Source: an uncultured Mycoplasmatota bacterium (lineage in GTDB: Bacteria; Bacillota_I; Bacilli_A; Izemoplasmatales; Izemoplasmataceae). Taken from it: a stretch of DNA of 64,000 nucleotides. A model generated the notes under the pieces. That model had not been told where the DNA came from. It searched no databases and saw nothing but the letters and a program-made list of their open reading frames with translations. Shown here one piece after another: positions 9,617-18,535 of the stretch (within the stretch, counting starts at the first letter, position 1; the number at the start of each line of letters is the position of its first letter). Location of the stretch: contig CAJXVW010000001.1 of the NCBI GenBank assembly GCA_913062645.1, positions 558,001 through 622,000 of the forward strand, given 5' to 3'. The translations under genes and the position numbers were made by a program.

Positions 9617-10861
9617 ATGAACATCATCGACGTCCTCACCAGCACCAGCATGACGGGATTCTATTTCGACGATCAGAAAGCGATCAAAGCCGGCGCGCTG
9701 CAGGATGGGTTCACCTATCTCGGCGAGCCGCTGACCGAGCGGTTTTCACAAATTCGCCAAAAGGGCGAAGCACTCAGCATCATGCTCGTACTCGACAACG
9801 GCGCGGTCGCCTTCGGTGACGCCGCAGCCGTGCAATACAGCGGTGCCGGCGGACGCGATCCGTTGTTTTTGGCGGCCGTAGCGATGGAGCGCATCGAACG
9901 GGACATCAAGCCGCTTCTGATTGGTCGTGATGTCACGACATTCCGCGACAATGCCGCATATTTCGATCGTCTGGAAGTCGACGGACAACGCCTGCACACG
10001 GCACTCCGCTACGGCATCACCCAGGCGCTCCTCGACGCCACAGCCAAAGCCAATCGGATTACGATGGCGGAAGTGGTGCGCAACGAATACGGCATCGACG
10101 ACCCACATTATCGTCGCATTCCCTTGTTTGCACAAACCGGTGACGATCGGTACACCAATGTCGATAAGATGATTTTGAAAGAAGTCGAGGTCATGCCGCA
10201 TGCGTTGATCAACAACATCGACACCAAACTCGGTCGCCACGGCGAACTCCTCAAGGAATATGTCGCATGGCTGCGCGGTCGCGTCCTTCAACTGCGGACG
10301 CGCCCCGACTACCGACCGGTGTTCCACATCGACGTCTATGGGACGATTGGCATCATTTTCGACAATGACATCGACAAGATGTATCAGTACCTGACGGAAC
10401 TGGAAGACATCGCCGCCCCGTTCCAACTGCGCATCGAAGGTCCCGTCGACGCCGGCAACCGCCGCGAAACGATGCAGTATCTGAAGACCCTTACCGAGCG
10501 CATCAACGACAACAAGCGTACGGTGGAAATCGTCGCCGACGAATGGTGCAACACCCTCGATGACGTCAAATATTTCGCCGATCACGGGGCCGGCCACATG
10601 CTGCAGGTCAAAACCCCCGACCTCGGCGGTGTCAACAACATCATCGAAGCGCTCCTGTATTGCAATGAAAAAGGCGTTGGCGCCTACAGCGGCGGCACCT
10701 GCAACGAAACCGACATCTCGGCCCAGGTGACGACCGCCATCGCCATCGCCTGTAACGCCAAACAATGCCTAGCAAAGCCCGGCATGGGCACCGACGAAGG
10801 CATCATGATCGTCAACAACTACATGAACCGCACCCTGGCCCGCATCAACCGAAAGCAGTGA
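9617..10861 (+). CDS. mal: Methylaspartate ammonia-lyase
   Basis: Removes ammonia from 3-methylaspartate to give mesaconate. An enolase-superfamily enzyme; 414 residues, normal length. Seen are the N-terminal capping domain (TGFYFDDQKAIKAGA), the RIPLFAQTGDDRYTNVDKMILK block around 172-193 that holds the catalytic Lys region, the metal ligand blocks (HIDVYG, RIEGPVDAGNR, VADEWCN) and a C-terminal lid with the GTCNETD loop. AGGAGA at the end of glmE provides the ribosome site. The next gene, citD, starts 4 bp after the stop, so both are in one transcript. Confidence 0.96.
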   Translation: MNIIDVLTSTSMTGFYFDDQKAIKAGALQDGFTYLGEPLTERFSQIRQKGEALSIMLVLDNGAVAFGDAAAVQYSGAGGRDPLFLAAVAMERIERDIKPLLIGRDVTTFRDNAAYFDRLEVDGQRLHTALRYGITQALLDATAKANRITMAEVVRNEYGIDDPHYRRIPLFAQTGDDRYTNVDKMILKEVEVMPHALINNIDTKLGRHGELLKEYVAWLRGRVLQLRTRPDYRPVFHIDVYGTIGIIFDNDIDKMYQYLTELEDIAAPFQLRIEGPVDAGNRRETMQYLKTLTERINDNKRTVEIVADEWCNTLDDVKYFADHGAGHMLQVKTPDLGGVNNIIEALLYCNEKGVGAYSGGTCNETDISAQVTTAIAIACNAKQCLAKPGMGTDEGIMIVNNYMNRTLARINRKQ

Positions 10862-10865
10862 TCCT

Positions 10866-11120
10866 ATGAACGTGACCGCAGGAACCTACGAATCCAGTGA
10901 CTGTCTGATTCGACTGTCGCCGTCGACGACCCGCAAGGTGATCGTCGAAAGCATTGTCTTCGATCAGTTCGGCGACGCCATCCAGCGTGTGCTGAACGAT
11001 ACCCTCGATCAATACGGCGTATCCGCCGTCCAGGTCGAGTGTTTCGACAAAGGGGCACTGGATTACACCGTGCGGGCACGGCTCATCACAGCCTTGAAAC
11101 GAGGTGGCTACATTGAGTAG
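10866..11120 (+). CDS. citD: Citrate/citramalate lyase acyl carrier protein (gamma subunit)
   Basis: The acyl carrier protein of the lyase, which carries the phosphoribosyl-dephospho-CoA arm. 84 residues, slightly shorter than usual (about 95). The prosthetic-group serine lies in the N-terminal GTYESSD segment (GTLES-D in known CitD), and FGDAI and DKGALDYTVRAR match the family. It stands directly after mal, so the complex most likely cleaves citramalate rather than citrate. It overlaps the start of citE. Confidence 0.92.
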   Translation: MNVTAGTYESSDCLIRLSPSTTRKVIVESIVFDQFGDAIQRVLNDTLDQYGVSAVQVECFDKGALDYTVRARLITALKRGGYIE

Positions 11121-11925
11121 AAGTTATCTGTTCATTCCCGGCAACACTCCCAGCATGATCCAAAGTCATGACGTCTATGACAGCGATGCCGTGATACTCG
11201 ATCTCGAAGACAGCGTCGCCGTCTACGACAAGGACGCGGCCCGCGAACTGGTCCGGTCGTTCCTCGCAGCACACCGCGGAAACGTCGAAGTCTTCGTCCG
11301 CATCAACGATGTTGACAGCGGACATTTCCACAGGGACGTCAGTGCCGTGGACGATCTGGCGATCAACGGCTATGTCCTGCCCAAAGCCAACCCACAAGCG
11401 ATCGACGCGCTTGCGAAAGCCTGCAACCATCCGATCCTGCCGATCATCGAAGATCCGCAGGCGGTGTTGGACGCGTATGCGATCGTCCGTCATCCGCAGG
11501 TCAAGGGCGCGATTCTCGGTGCCGAAGATCTGACCAAGGAGATGATGATTGAACGTACGTCCGATGGAATCGAAATCCACCACGTTCGCAGCCATCTGGC
11601 ACTCGTTTGTCACGCGCTTCAGAAACCCTTTATCGATACGCCTTGGACAGTCGTTGACGACCTCGACGGACTCGCCAAGGATGCCTCCTTGGCGCGATCG
11701 CTCGGTGCCACCGGCAAGGCTGCCATTCATCCCAATCATGTCGCTCTGATCAATGACTTGTTCGGACCATCGGAAAGCGCCATTCGCGATGCCGAGCGAA
11801 TACTCGCCAAAGCATCGGAAACCGGCAAGGGCGCGTTCCGCCTCGACGGCAAGATGATTGACGAACCGATTGTCGAAAAAGCGCGACGGCTGATCGCCGC
11901 CGCGGCGCGATACAACAAACGGTAG
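11113..11925 (+). CDS. citE: Citrate/citramalate lyase beta subunit
   Basis: The lyase subunit that splits the citramalyl (or citryl) thioester into acetyl-carrier and pyruvate (or oxaloacetate). About 270 residues. Family blocks: SYLFIPGNTPSM, AVILDLEDSV (metal site), the FVRIND strand (substrate Arg), PIIEDPQAV and GAEDLTKEM. The frame is open from a GTG at 11104, but that lies inside the ribosome site GAGGTGG (11101-11107). TTG 11113, 5 bp further on, is therefore the likely start, overlapping the citD stop by 8 bp. Confidence 0.9.
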   Translation: MSRSYLFIPGNTPSMIQSHDVYDSDAVILDLEDSVAVYDKDAARELVRSFLAAHRGNVEVFVRINDVDSGHFHRDVSAVDDLAINGYVLPKANPQAIDALAKACNHPILPIIEDPQAVLDAYAIVRHPQVKGAILGAEDLTKEMMIERTSDGIEIHHVRSHLALVCHALQKPFIDTPWTVVDDLDGLAKDASLARSLGATGKAAIHPNHVALINDLFGPSESAIRDAERILAKASETGKGAFRLDGKMIDEPIVEKARRLIAAAARYNKR

Positions 11926-11933
11926 GTGATTGC

Positions 11934-13340
11934 ATGCCACCGGTATTCTGCCATTCGCTGGAGGAACTGTTCCAGCACATTGACATCCACAAGCACAAGC
12001 ACTTGTCGTTTCATCACCACCTGCGAAACGGCGATTTTGTCATGAATACCGTATTGCGGCATTACCGTGATGAACAGGTCGAAGGATTGCATCTTCATCC
12101 GAGTTCGATTTTCCCATCGTACACGATGCTGTTGGAACTTCTCGAGCGTGGGCAGATCGCCTCCGTGACCACCAATTATCTCAACGGTCCCGTTGCGCAG
12201 TGGATCTCGGAGCACGGACTCCCGGGCGAATTGAAAATGCAGACGCATGGCGGACGTGCCCGCAGCATCATCGACGGCCGCGATCGCATCGATGTCGCCT
12301 ATCTGGCAGCTCCCGCCGTGGATGCCATGGGCAATGCCGTCGGTTATTTGGGACAACATCGCTGCGGCAGTTTGGGGTACGCCGTGGCCGACAGCCAGCA
12401 TGCTGGCATCACGGTACTTGTCACCGACACCGTATTGAGCGATCCCATCACCGATCCCGAGATTCAGGGCGTCGATGTCGACTATGTCGTCATCGTCGAC
12501 GCCATCGGCGATCCAGACGGCATCGTCAGCGGCACCACCTCGATCACCACCCATCCGATTGGCGTGCGGATCGCATCGCTGACCGTCGCGGCACTGGATG
12601 CGATCGGCGCGATTCGCGAGGGTTTCAGTTTCCAAAGCGGGGCGGGAGGAGTCAGTCTCCGCGTCACCGATGAACTGAGCAAGATCATGCGCCAACGTCA
12701 CATCACCGCCTCCTTTTTCAGCGGCGGCATCACCGGTCATCACGTCGCGATGCTGGAAGCGGGACTGGTCGATCGTCTGTATGACGTGCAGTGTTTCGAT
12801 CTGGCCGCCGTCGACAGTCTCGCCCGCAACGACCGACACATTCCCATCAGCGCTTCGCGCTACGCCAATCCCGCCGATCCCGATCAGGTGATCGCCGATC
12901 TCGACGTGGTCATTCTAGGCGCCACCGAAGTTGATCTCGACTTCAACGTCAATGTCACAACCGACAGTCATGGCGTGCTGATCGGTGGCAGTGGCGGACA
13001 CAGCGACACCGCCAGTGAAAGTCAGGTGACGGTCATCGTCTCACCGCTCATGCGCGGTCGCCTGCCACTCATCAAAGACCGGGTGACAACGATCACCACC
13101 AAAGGGGAACACGTGGATCTGATCGTGACCGAACGCGGCATCGCCGTGCATCCCGAACGCGTCGATTTGAAAGCCAAACTGGAACAGACGACGTTGCCGG
13201 TGATGACGATCGAGACGCTGCAAGCGATCGCCCACAGCTATACCGGAAAACCCGTCGACCCACCCCTGGGCGAGCGCATCATCGGCGTCGTCGAAGACCG
13301 CACCTACGAAATTCTCGACAACATCCACCAAAAGAAATAG
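11934..13340 (+). CDS. citF: Citrate/citramalate lyase alpha subunit (CoA-transferase type)
   Basis: Exchanges the acetyl group on the carrier protein for the substrate, forming citramalyl-ACP and releasing acetate. 468 residues (family about 500). Visible blocks are SFHHHLRNGD (about 29-38), HPSSIFPSYTMLLELLERG, NGPVAQWISEHG, THGGRARSII and the C-terminal VTERGIAVHP. AGGTGATTGC precedes the ATG, 8 bp after citE. A strong terminator follows the stop, so citC and citXG are expressed separately or by read-through. Confidence 0.93.
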   Translation: MPPVFCHSLEELFQHIDIHKHKHLSFHHHLRNGDFVMNTVLRHYRDEQVEGLHLHPSSIFPSYTMLLELLERGQIASVTTNYLNGPVAQWISEHGLPGELKMQTHGGRARSIIDGRDRIDVAYLAAPAVDAMGNAVGYLGQHRCGSLGYAVADSQHAGITVLVTDTVLSDPITDPEIQGVDVDYVVIVDAIGDPDGIVSGTTSITTHPIGVRIASLTVAALDAIGAIREGFSFQSGAGGVSLRVTDELSKIMRQRHITASFFSGGITGHHVAMLEAGLVDRLYDVQCFDLAAVDSLARNDRHIPISASRYANPADPDQVIADLDVVILGATEVDLDFNVNVTTDSHGVLIGGSGGHSDTASESQVTVIVSPLMRGRLPLIKDRVTTITTKGEHVDLIVTERGIAVHPERVDLKAKLEQTTLPVMTIETLQAIAHSYTGKPVDPPLGERIIGVVEDRTYEILDNIHQKK

Positions 13341-13365
13341 ACAACCCGGTTGTCTTTCTTTTTCC
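13339..13365 (+). terminator. Terminator between citF and citC
   Basis: AGACAAC paired with GTTGTCT (13339-13345/13349-13355) with a 3-nt loop, followed by TTTC and TTTTT. The hairpin begins in the citF stop codon. Confidence 0.85.
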
Positions 13366-13373
13366 TTTGGGTG

Positions 13374-13379
13374 TATAAT
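13374..13379 (+). promoter_or_regulatory. -10 box of citC
   Basis: TATAAT immediately after the citF terminator and 34 bp before the citC start. It indicates an independent promoter for the lyase maturation genes. Confidence 0.55.
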
Positions 13380-13413
13380 GAAGTTGAAGCAAGATCACAA
13401 AGGAGGCCACCTC

Positions 13414-14433
13414 ATGTTCGTCATCAAGGAAGTGCTCATCGAAGCGGAAAAACAGGAACTGATCGCGTTTCTTCATCGTCACAACATGGAGTACGAACAC
13501 GACATCACGTACTCGATCTTCGTGTACGACGTCGACCGCGTGATCGCCACCGCTTCGCTCGCCAACAATGTCATGAAGTGTTTTTTGGTGATCGACGACT
13601 ACAAGCAACAAAATGTCACCAACATCATGTTTCATCATCTTGTCAACGTGCTCGCCGAACACGGTGTCGACCATTATTTCGTTTACACGCTACCTCGCAA
13701 CGAAGCCGTCTTCACCTCGCTCAACATGACCAAGATCGTGGAAACGATGAACACCGTTCTGCTGGAAGGGGGGCGCCGCATTCAGGATGTCCTCGCCCAG
13801 TTGAAGGCACAATACCACGTCTCTGACAAGAAGAAGGCGGCGGTCATCGTCAACGCCAATCCGATGACCAACGGCCATCTCCATCTGATCGAGACGGCCG
13901 CTCGTGAAAACGATGAGGTTCTGGTGTTCGTGGTCAGCGAGGATCTCTCCAGTTTCCCGTTTGCCGATCGGTTCGCGATAATCCAGAAGGCGACCGCCCA
14001 CCTGAAACAAGTTACGGTGCTGCCGACCCTCAGTTATCTGGTCAGCCGCATCACCTTCCCCAAATACTTTCTCAAAGAAGATCAATTGATTCAAGACGAA
14101 CAGACGCTCGTCGATGTTCTCGTATACAAGGAATATTACACCAAAATGTTCAACATCAATCGTCGCTATCTCGGCGAAGAACCATTCAGTTACAATACCG
14201 CCAAGTACAATCAGGTTCTGAAGGACCACCTCGGCAACCACATCCGCATCATCCCCCGCAAGACCTTCAAGAACAAAGCGATCAGCGCGTCAATGGTCCG
14301 CAAGTTGATCAAGGCCGGCAAGATCGAAAAAATCCGCGACTACGTGCCGCAAGCGACCTTCGACTATCTGTCGGGCGAATCCGGCAAAGCGGTCATCGAG
14401 ATGATCCGTTCGCACACCCTGGGGCGACACTGA
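13414..14433 (+). CDS. citC: [Citrate (pro-3S)-lyase] ligase
   Basis: Acetylates the thiol of the lyase prosthetic group, using acetate and ATP, to activate the enzyme. About 339 residues. The N-terminal acetyltransferase-like part is followed by a nucleotidyltransferase domain with the AAVIVNANPMTNGHLHLIE block (HxGH-like, about 144-162) and the C-terminal KAISASMVRKLI (the ISxS motif of the family). The frame is open upstream to 13378, but AAAGGAGG at 13399-13406 places the start at ATG 13414. It touches citXG by a single-base overlap. Confidence 0.93.
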   Translation: MFVIKEVLIEAEKQELIAFLHRHNMEYEHDITYSIFVYDVDRVIATASLANNVMKCFLVIDDYKQQNVTNIMFHHLVNVLAEHGVDHYFVYTLPRNEAVFTSLNMTKIVETMNTVLLEGGRRIQDVLAQLKAQYHVSDKKKAAVIVNANPMTNGHLHLIETAARENDEVLVFVVSEDLSSFPFADRFAIIQKATAHLKQVTVLPTLSYLVSRITFPKYFLKEDQLIQDEQTLVDVLVYKEYYTKMFNINRRYLGEEPFSYNTAKYNQVLKDHLGNHIRIIPRKTFKNKAISASMVRKLIKAGKIEKIRDYVPQATFDYLSGESGKAVIEMIRSHTLGRH

Positions 14434-15734
14434 TGCATCCCGTGCTCGACGCCCGGGAAGCACGAGCGGCGCACATCAAGGAACTGATGGACGCCCATCC
14501 CGACAAGACGACCGTGATTCTCAAAACCAACGTCGCAGGCACAGACAAGAACCCACCTCACATGCGGTTCATATGTGCCTTTTTCAACGACCTCATGCAT
14601 CGGACCTTCCATCGGAAGATTCAACTGATGGGCAAGCGCAACTCGGATGATGGCAATTACTGTTTCTACGTCATAAACGAGCGAGGTGCGCAAGTCAAGG
14701 CGCGCACGATTGAACTGGAAGAATCAACGCCGCTCGGTCGGCTCGTCGATCTCGACGTCTACCACCGGACGTCGATCACCCGTCAGGATCTTCAGTGTGA
14801 GATGCGCAAATGTCTCCTGTGCGACAATTACGCGCATCTGTGTGCCCGCAATCAAACGCACAGCGCCGACGAACTGCATGCCAAGGTCAAATCGATCGTC
14901 ACCGACTTTCTCGTCGATCACCTCACCAACATCACCATCAAGGCGATTTTCAGCGAACTCGAGCTGTACCCTAAATTCGGCCTCGTCAGTCATCGTGACA
15001 GCGGCTGTCACGACGACATGGATTATGAAACGTTCATCCGCAGCACGTTTGCGATTCGACATGACATCGAAGACTACATCCGCGCCGGCTTGAACGGTGA
15101 CATCGACGCCAACGAACTGGTTGCGATCGGCAAGCAGGCCGAACGGCACATGTTCGCCGCGAGCGGCGGCGTCAACACGCAGAAAGGATTGATTTTCCTT
15201 CTGGGTGTCTTTCTGCCGACGCTGGCCGAGGCCATTTACGACAATCACGATGAACGTCAGTTGCGGCAATCGATTGCTGCACTGAGCGACATCATCGTCG
15301 GCGATCATTTCAGAACATTGACAGAAGCGACGGCGTCGACCCATGGCGACCGCGTCTATCTCGAATATGGACTGAAAGGCGTTCGCGGCGAAGCGCTGAA
15401 CGGGCTGGCACGGATCTTCGATATGCCATCGTGGCAACACTTCGATGACGACATCGTGCATCACGATTTTCTGATCCATCTGATGAGCAGCCTCGACGAC
15501 ACGACGATTGTTCACAAGCACGACATGGCGACCTTGCGCCGGGTTCAGGAACAAATGATCGACATCGTCAATCAGGGCGGCTACCGCTACAACAAGGAAC
15601 GCGTTCGCAAACTTAGCGAAGAGTACAAACGACAGGGCATCTCTCCCGGCGGCAGCGCCGACATGCTGGTGCTCAAGATCATCTACGACGATGTCCGTCA
15701 TCTGCTTGGCCACAAGAAGGAGGAATCATCATGA
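14433..15734 (+). CDS. citXG: CitX-CitG fusion: apo-citrate lyase phosphoribosyl-dephospho-CoA transferase / triphosphoribosyl-dephospho-CoA synthase
   Basis: A single 433-residue protein that makes and attaches the lyase prosthetic group. Residues about 1-150 are CitX (transfer to CitD; GRLVDLDVY is the family signature, with CLLC following). About 150-433 are CitG (makes triphosphoribosyl-dephospho-CoA from ATP and dephospho-CoA; HRDSGCHDDMDYETF, ASGGVNTQKG and SPGGSADMLV are typical). Such fusions are known in Haemophilus and lactic acid bacteria. Its presence shows that the citDEF lyase is of the self-acylating ACP type. The AKR gene overlaps its end by 4 bp. Confidence 0.92.
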   Translation: MHPVLDAREARAAHIKELMDAHPDKTTVILKTNVAGTDKNPPHMRFICAFFNDLMHRTFHRKIQLMGKRNSDDGNYCFYVINERGAQVKARTIELEESTPLGRLVDLDVYHRTSITRQDLQCEMRKCLLCDNYAHLCARNQTHSADELHAKVKSIVTDFLVDHLTNITIKAIFSELELYPKFGLVSHRDSGCHDDMDYETFIRSTFAIRHDIEDYIRAGLNGDIDANELVAIGKQAERHMFAASGGVNTQKGLIFLLGVFLPTLAEAIYDNHDERQLRQSIAALSDIIVGDHFRTLTEATASTHGDRVYLEYGLKGVRGEALNGLARIFDMPSWQHFDDDIVHHDFLIHLMSSLDDTTIVHKHDMATLRRVQEQMIDIVNQGGYRYNKERVRKLSEEYKRQGISPGGSADMLVLKIIYDDVRHLLGHKKEESS

Positions 15735-16663
15735 ACTATCGTCATCCCGCGCGCATCGACCGTGACATTTCCATCGTCGGTTTCGGTGCGTGGCAACTCG
15801 GCAACCTCGAGATGTGGGGGGACATGGATGAAGCCGAAGCCATCCAACTGGTCCGACAAGCCGTGGCCCAAGGTGTGAATCTGTTCGACACGGCGCCCGG
15901 CTACGGTGGCGGCGAAAGCGAACGACTCCTGGGCGTGGCCTTGGAGGGCGTTCGCGACAAGGTGTTCATCAACACCAAGTTCGGCCATACCGTCGACAAC
16001 CGCATGGACTTCACGGTTGCCGGCTTGGACAAATCGCTCAAAGGCAGTCTCACCCGGTTGCGTACCACCTACGTGGATGGATTGATTCTCCACAATCCCG
16101 GCATCGAGCTGTTGTACGGGGAGGGGCCTCTGTATGACAGATTGCGCGAGCTGAAAACCGCCGGTGTGATCCGTCATTATGGCGTCAGCATCGACTCCCG
16201 CGAAGAACTCGACGTCGTCTTGCAACACAACGATGTCGACATCATCGAACTGATGTTCAACATCATCCATCAACGGCCGCGTGAATTGTTTGAAGAGGTC
16301 CGAAAACGAGGCATCCTGTTGATGATCAAAGTGCCGCTCGATTCGGGCTGGCTGACGGGCCGTTACACCAAGGATACCGCCTTCAGCGGCATCCGTGCGC
16401 GCTGGAGCGAGGACGTCAAGGCGACGCGTCATGACATCGTGCTGCGCATCAAGCAGATCGTCGGCACGGCGGATCTGGTGCACACCGCATTGCGGTATTG
16501 TCTTTCGTATCCCGCCGTCACGGCCGTGATCCCCGGAACCCACAACATGCGCCAGTTGGCGTCCAATGTCGCGGCCGCCGAAGGAACCCTGAGCGAAGCG
16601 ATGAAACGACAACTGGAACTCCTGTGGGAGGATTACATTCAGTACCAACACACCCCATGGTAA
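15731..16663 (+). CDS. Aldo/keto reductase family protein
   Basis: A 310-residue TIM-barrel NAD(P)H-dependent oxidoreductase. The catalytic tetrad can be placed as Asp and Tyr in FDTAPGYGGGESE (about 53-65), Lys in INTKFGH (about 82-88) and His in ILHNPG (about 117-122). SIDSREELD and AVIPGTHN fit the C-terminal cofactor site. It is the last gene of the citC transcript (ATGA overlap with citXG), which could mean a role in disposing of reductant or a carbonyl intermediate, but the substrate is unknown. A bidirectional terminator follows. Confidence 0.85.
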   Translation: MNYRHPARIDRDISIVGFGAWQLGNLEMWGDMDEAEAIQLVRQAVAQGVNLFDTAPGYGGGESERLLGVALEGVRDKVFINTKFGHTVDNRMDFTVAGLDKSLKGSLTRLRTTYVDGLILHNPGIELLYGEGPLYDRLRELKTAGVIRHYGVSIDSREELDVVLQHNDVDIIELMFNIIHQRPRELFEEVRKRGILLMIKVPLDSGWLTGRYTKDTAFSGIRARWSEDVKATRHDIVLRIKQIVGTADLVHTALRYCLSYPAVTAVIPGTHNMRQLASNVAAAEGTLSEAMKRQLELLWEDYIQYQHTPW

Positions 16664-16691
16664 AAAAATGACCCGATGACGGGTCATTTTT
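16663..16691. terminator. Bidirectional terminator between convergent genes
   Basis: ATGACCCG-atga-CGGGTCAT hairpin (16668-16687) with an A run on the left and a T run on the right. It serves both the aldo/keto reductase (+) and the radical SAM gene (-), whose stop codon lies inside the stem. Confidence 0.85.
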
Positions 16692-17619
16692 GTTGGAAAC
16701 GGATTCCTTGGTGGGTGCCGCGGCGGCGCAACATTTTGTCGATTTCATTCATCACCACGAACTTCTTGCGGGTCCACGCCGGTGCCAGCAACAATGAATC
16801 CGGAGCGTCACCGGTCAGACGGTGGATGATGATCGACGGGTCGAGTCGTTCGATCTGGTCGCAGACGATGTCGACGTATTCGTCGCGACTCAGGATTGGG
16901 AATGGCTTCTTAAGATAGGCATGCCCCATTGCGGTATGTTTCATCACATGGAGCATGTGGATCTTGATGCCTTGTACGTGGAGCGAGTTGATGTAGTCGA
17001 CGGTCGCCAGCATGTCCTGTTTGGTCTCGCCAGGCAGACCGTTGATGATATGTACCACGGTGTTGATGTTGCGCCGAACAAGCTCGCGGGCGGCCGTTGT
17101 GAAGCAATCGAGATCGTGGCCGCGGTTGATCGTTTCGGCGGTGTCGGGATGGATTGTCTGGAGGCCCAGTTCGACCTGCAGGTGGGTCCGCTCGTTGATT
17201 TCGGCGAGAAGATCATAAATGTCGGCATCGAGCGCGTCGCAACGCGTCGCGATGGCGAGACCGACGATGTTGTCGTCGAGGTTCAGCGCTTCGTCGTAGA
17301 GTTGGCGTAGTCGCGCGGGCGAATCGTAGGTGTTGGTGTTGGCTTGGAAGTAGGCGATGTACTTTGCGTCAGGCCATTTTTGGCGCATCCTGCCGCACAC
17401 CGCATCGAATTGAAGCGCGAGCGGCTTTTGGGGATCGCCGGCGAAATCACCGCTGCCTTCGACACTACAGAAGGTACAGCCGCCGACACCGGCGGTGCCG
17501 TCCCGGTTGGGACAGGTGAATCCGCCGTTCAGCGACACTTTGAACACCTTGCTGCCGAAGATGTCGCGATAGTAGGCATTGAGCACATTGTAGGGTTTTG
17601 CTTTGGTCATCCAGGTCAT
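16684..17619 (-). CDS. Radical SAM protein, TIGR01212/YtqA family
   Basis: A 311-residue radical SAM protein of the YtqA family. The iron-sulfur motif is of the spaced type in the N-terminal third: C in TCPNRDG, then CTFC after a GVGG turn, giving three cysteines (about 37, 48, 51). FQANTNTYD and ELGLQTIH are further family blocks. The convergent aldo/keto reductase ends at the same terminator. The reaction is not established for this family as far as I know; an RNA-modification role has been suggested for relatives. Two ATGs lie at the 5' end; the longer start is kept. Confidence 0.85.
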   Translation of the reverse strand: MTWMTKAKPYNVLNAYYRDIFGSKVFKVSLNGGFTCPNRDGTAGVGGCTFCSVEGSGDFAGDPQKPLALQFDAVCGRMRQKWPDAKYIAYFQANTNTYDSPARLRQLYDEALNLDDNIVGLAIATRCDALDADIYDLLAEINERTHLQVELGLQTIHPDTAETINRGHDLDCFTTAARELVRRNINTVVHIINGLPGETKQDMLATVDYINSLHVQGIKIHMLHVMKHTAMGHAYLKKPFPILSRDEYVDIVCDQIERLDPSIIIHRLTGDAPDSLLLAPAWTRKKFVVMNEIDKMLRRRGTHQGIRFQQK

Positions 17620-17665
17620 TCGATCACCTCACAATCATTTTACCACATTTTTTTCGATTCTGTGG

Positions 17666-17671
17666 TATAAT
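17666..17671 (+). promoter_or_regulatory. -10 box of the DUF1189 gene
   Basis: TATAAT 18 bp before the start codon chosen at 17689, in the gap between divergent genes. It implies a very short leader. Confidence 0.5.
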
Positions 17672-17688
17672 AACACAAGGTGATGAAC

Positions 17689-18504
17689 ATGTGGAATCGC
17701 TTCAAAGACAGTCTGATCACGCCGAAAAACATCGTCGAGTATCGCAACGACTCACTGTGGTGGGTGTTTTTGTACATCATCGTGTTCGCGCTCTTGCTCA
17801 GCACGCGAACGACGATCACCACCCTGACCTTCGACGGATTGAGTCCGGCCGATCGTGAGATCATCGCCCAGGATCTGGCCGACGTCAACGATGGCTGTGC
17901 GATGGAAAGTGGCGTGTTCGACTGCGACGAAGCGGCGACCCAACTGATATACGAAGACTTGTTGCTCGGATACTATCTGGAATCGAACGACACGCTTCAG
18001 TATGACAATTACGAGCGCGACTACAGCGTGGTCGTCTTTCAGGAAAACGTGTTGTTCGTGTTCAACGACACGATCCTGTTCGAGGTCTTGATCGCCGATC
18101 TTGATCCGGCCGTTCAGAATCTTGATTTCGCGCTGCAAGAGACCGATGAGGATGTCTTTCACGACGCCATCTTCCGCGCTGTCGATCAGTTCATTCTGTC
18201 CTATCGTTCGACGTGGACGCCACTCGTCATCGCGATCGATGTGATCACCAGTTTCGTATTGTTCCTCTTGTTCATCCTCGTCAGTGCCTGGATGCTGCGG
18301 CTGCGTTTCCGCGAAGTGCGGTTTCGTCAGCTCTTCACGATGACATCCTATTCGTCGACGGGACTGTATCTGATTCTCATTTTCGACAGTCTGTTCAACC
18401 TCAGTTTCCTACTCGTGATCCTGTTGATTCTGTTCGCCTTCCGGCAGAACAACCAACTGTCGATGGAACTGTATCGGCGTCTCAACCAAAACAAAAAGCC
18501 TTGA
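17689..18504 (+). CDS. DUF1189-family membrane protein
   Basis: A roughly 271-residue membrane protein of the DUF1189 type. One N-terminal membrane helix (about 25-42), a large extracytoplasmic domain (about 45-180) and three or four C-terminal helices are visible. N-terminal FKDSLITPKNIVEYRND is typical of the family. ATGs at 17683 and 17689 are both in frame; AAGGTGA at 17677-17683 favours 17689. It stands alone between the divergent radical SAM gene and the leuS leader. Function unknown. Confidence 0.7.
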   Translation: MWNRFKDSLITPKNIVEYRNDSLWWVFLYIIVFALLLSTRTTITTLTFDGLSPADREIIAQDLADVNDGCAMESGVFDCDEAATQLIYEDLLLGYYLESNDTLQYDNYERDYSVVVFQENVLFVFNDTILFEVLIADLDPAVQNLDFALQETDEDVFHDAIFRAVDQFILSYRSTWTPLVIAIDVITSFVLFLLFILVSAWMLRLRFREVRFRQLFTMTSYSSTGLYLILIFDSLFNLSFLLVILLILFAFRQNNQLSMELYRRLNQNKKP

Positions 18505-18529
18505 TTAGTTTCACATCCTATGTTATTAT
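18501..18529 (+). promoter_or_regulatory. Promoter of the leuS T-box leader
   Basis: TTGATT (18501-18506) and TATTAT (18524-18529) with 17-bp spacing. The -35 box overlaps the stop codon of the upstream gene. Transcription would start near 18536, at the 5' end of the T-box. Confidence 0.65.
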
Positions 18530-18535
18530 ACGTGT

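Noticed and set aside
10866-15734. Citrate fermentation locus
   Set aside because: The cit genes directly follow glutamate mutase and methylaspartate ammonia-lyase, and no citrate transporter or oxaloacetate decarboxylase is present; citramalate is the better substrate.
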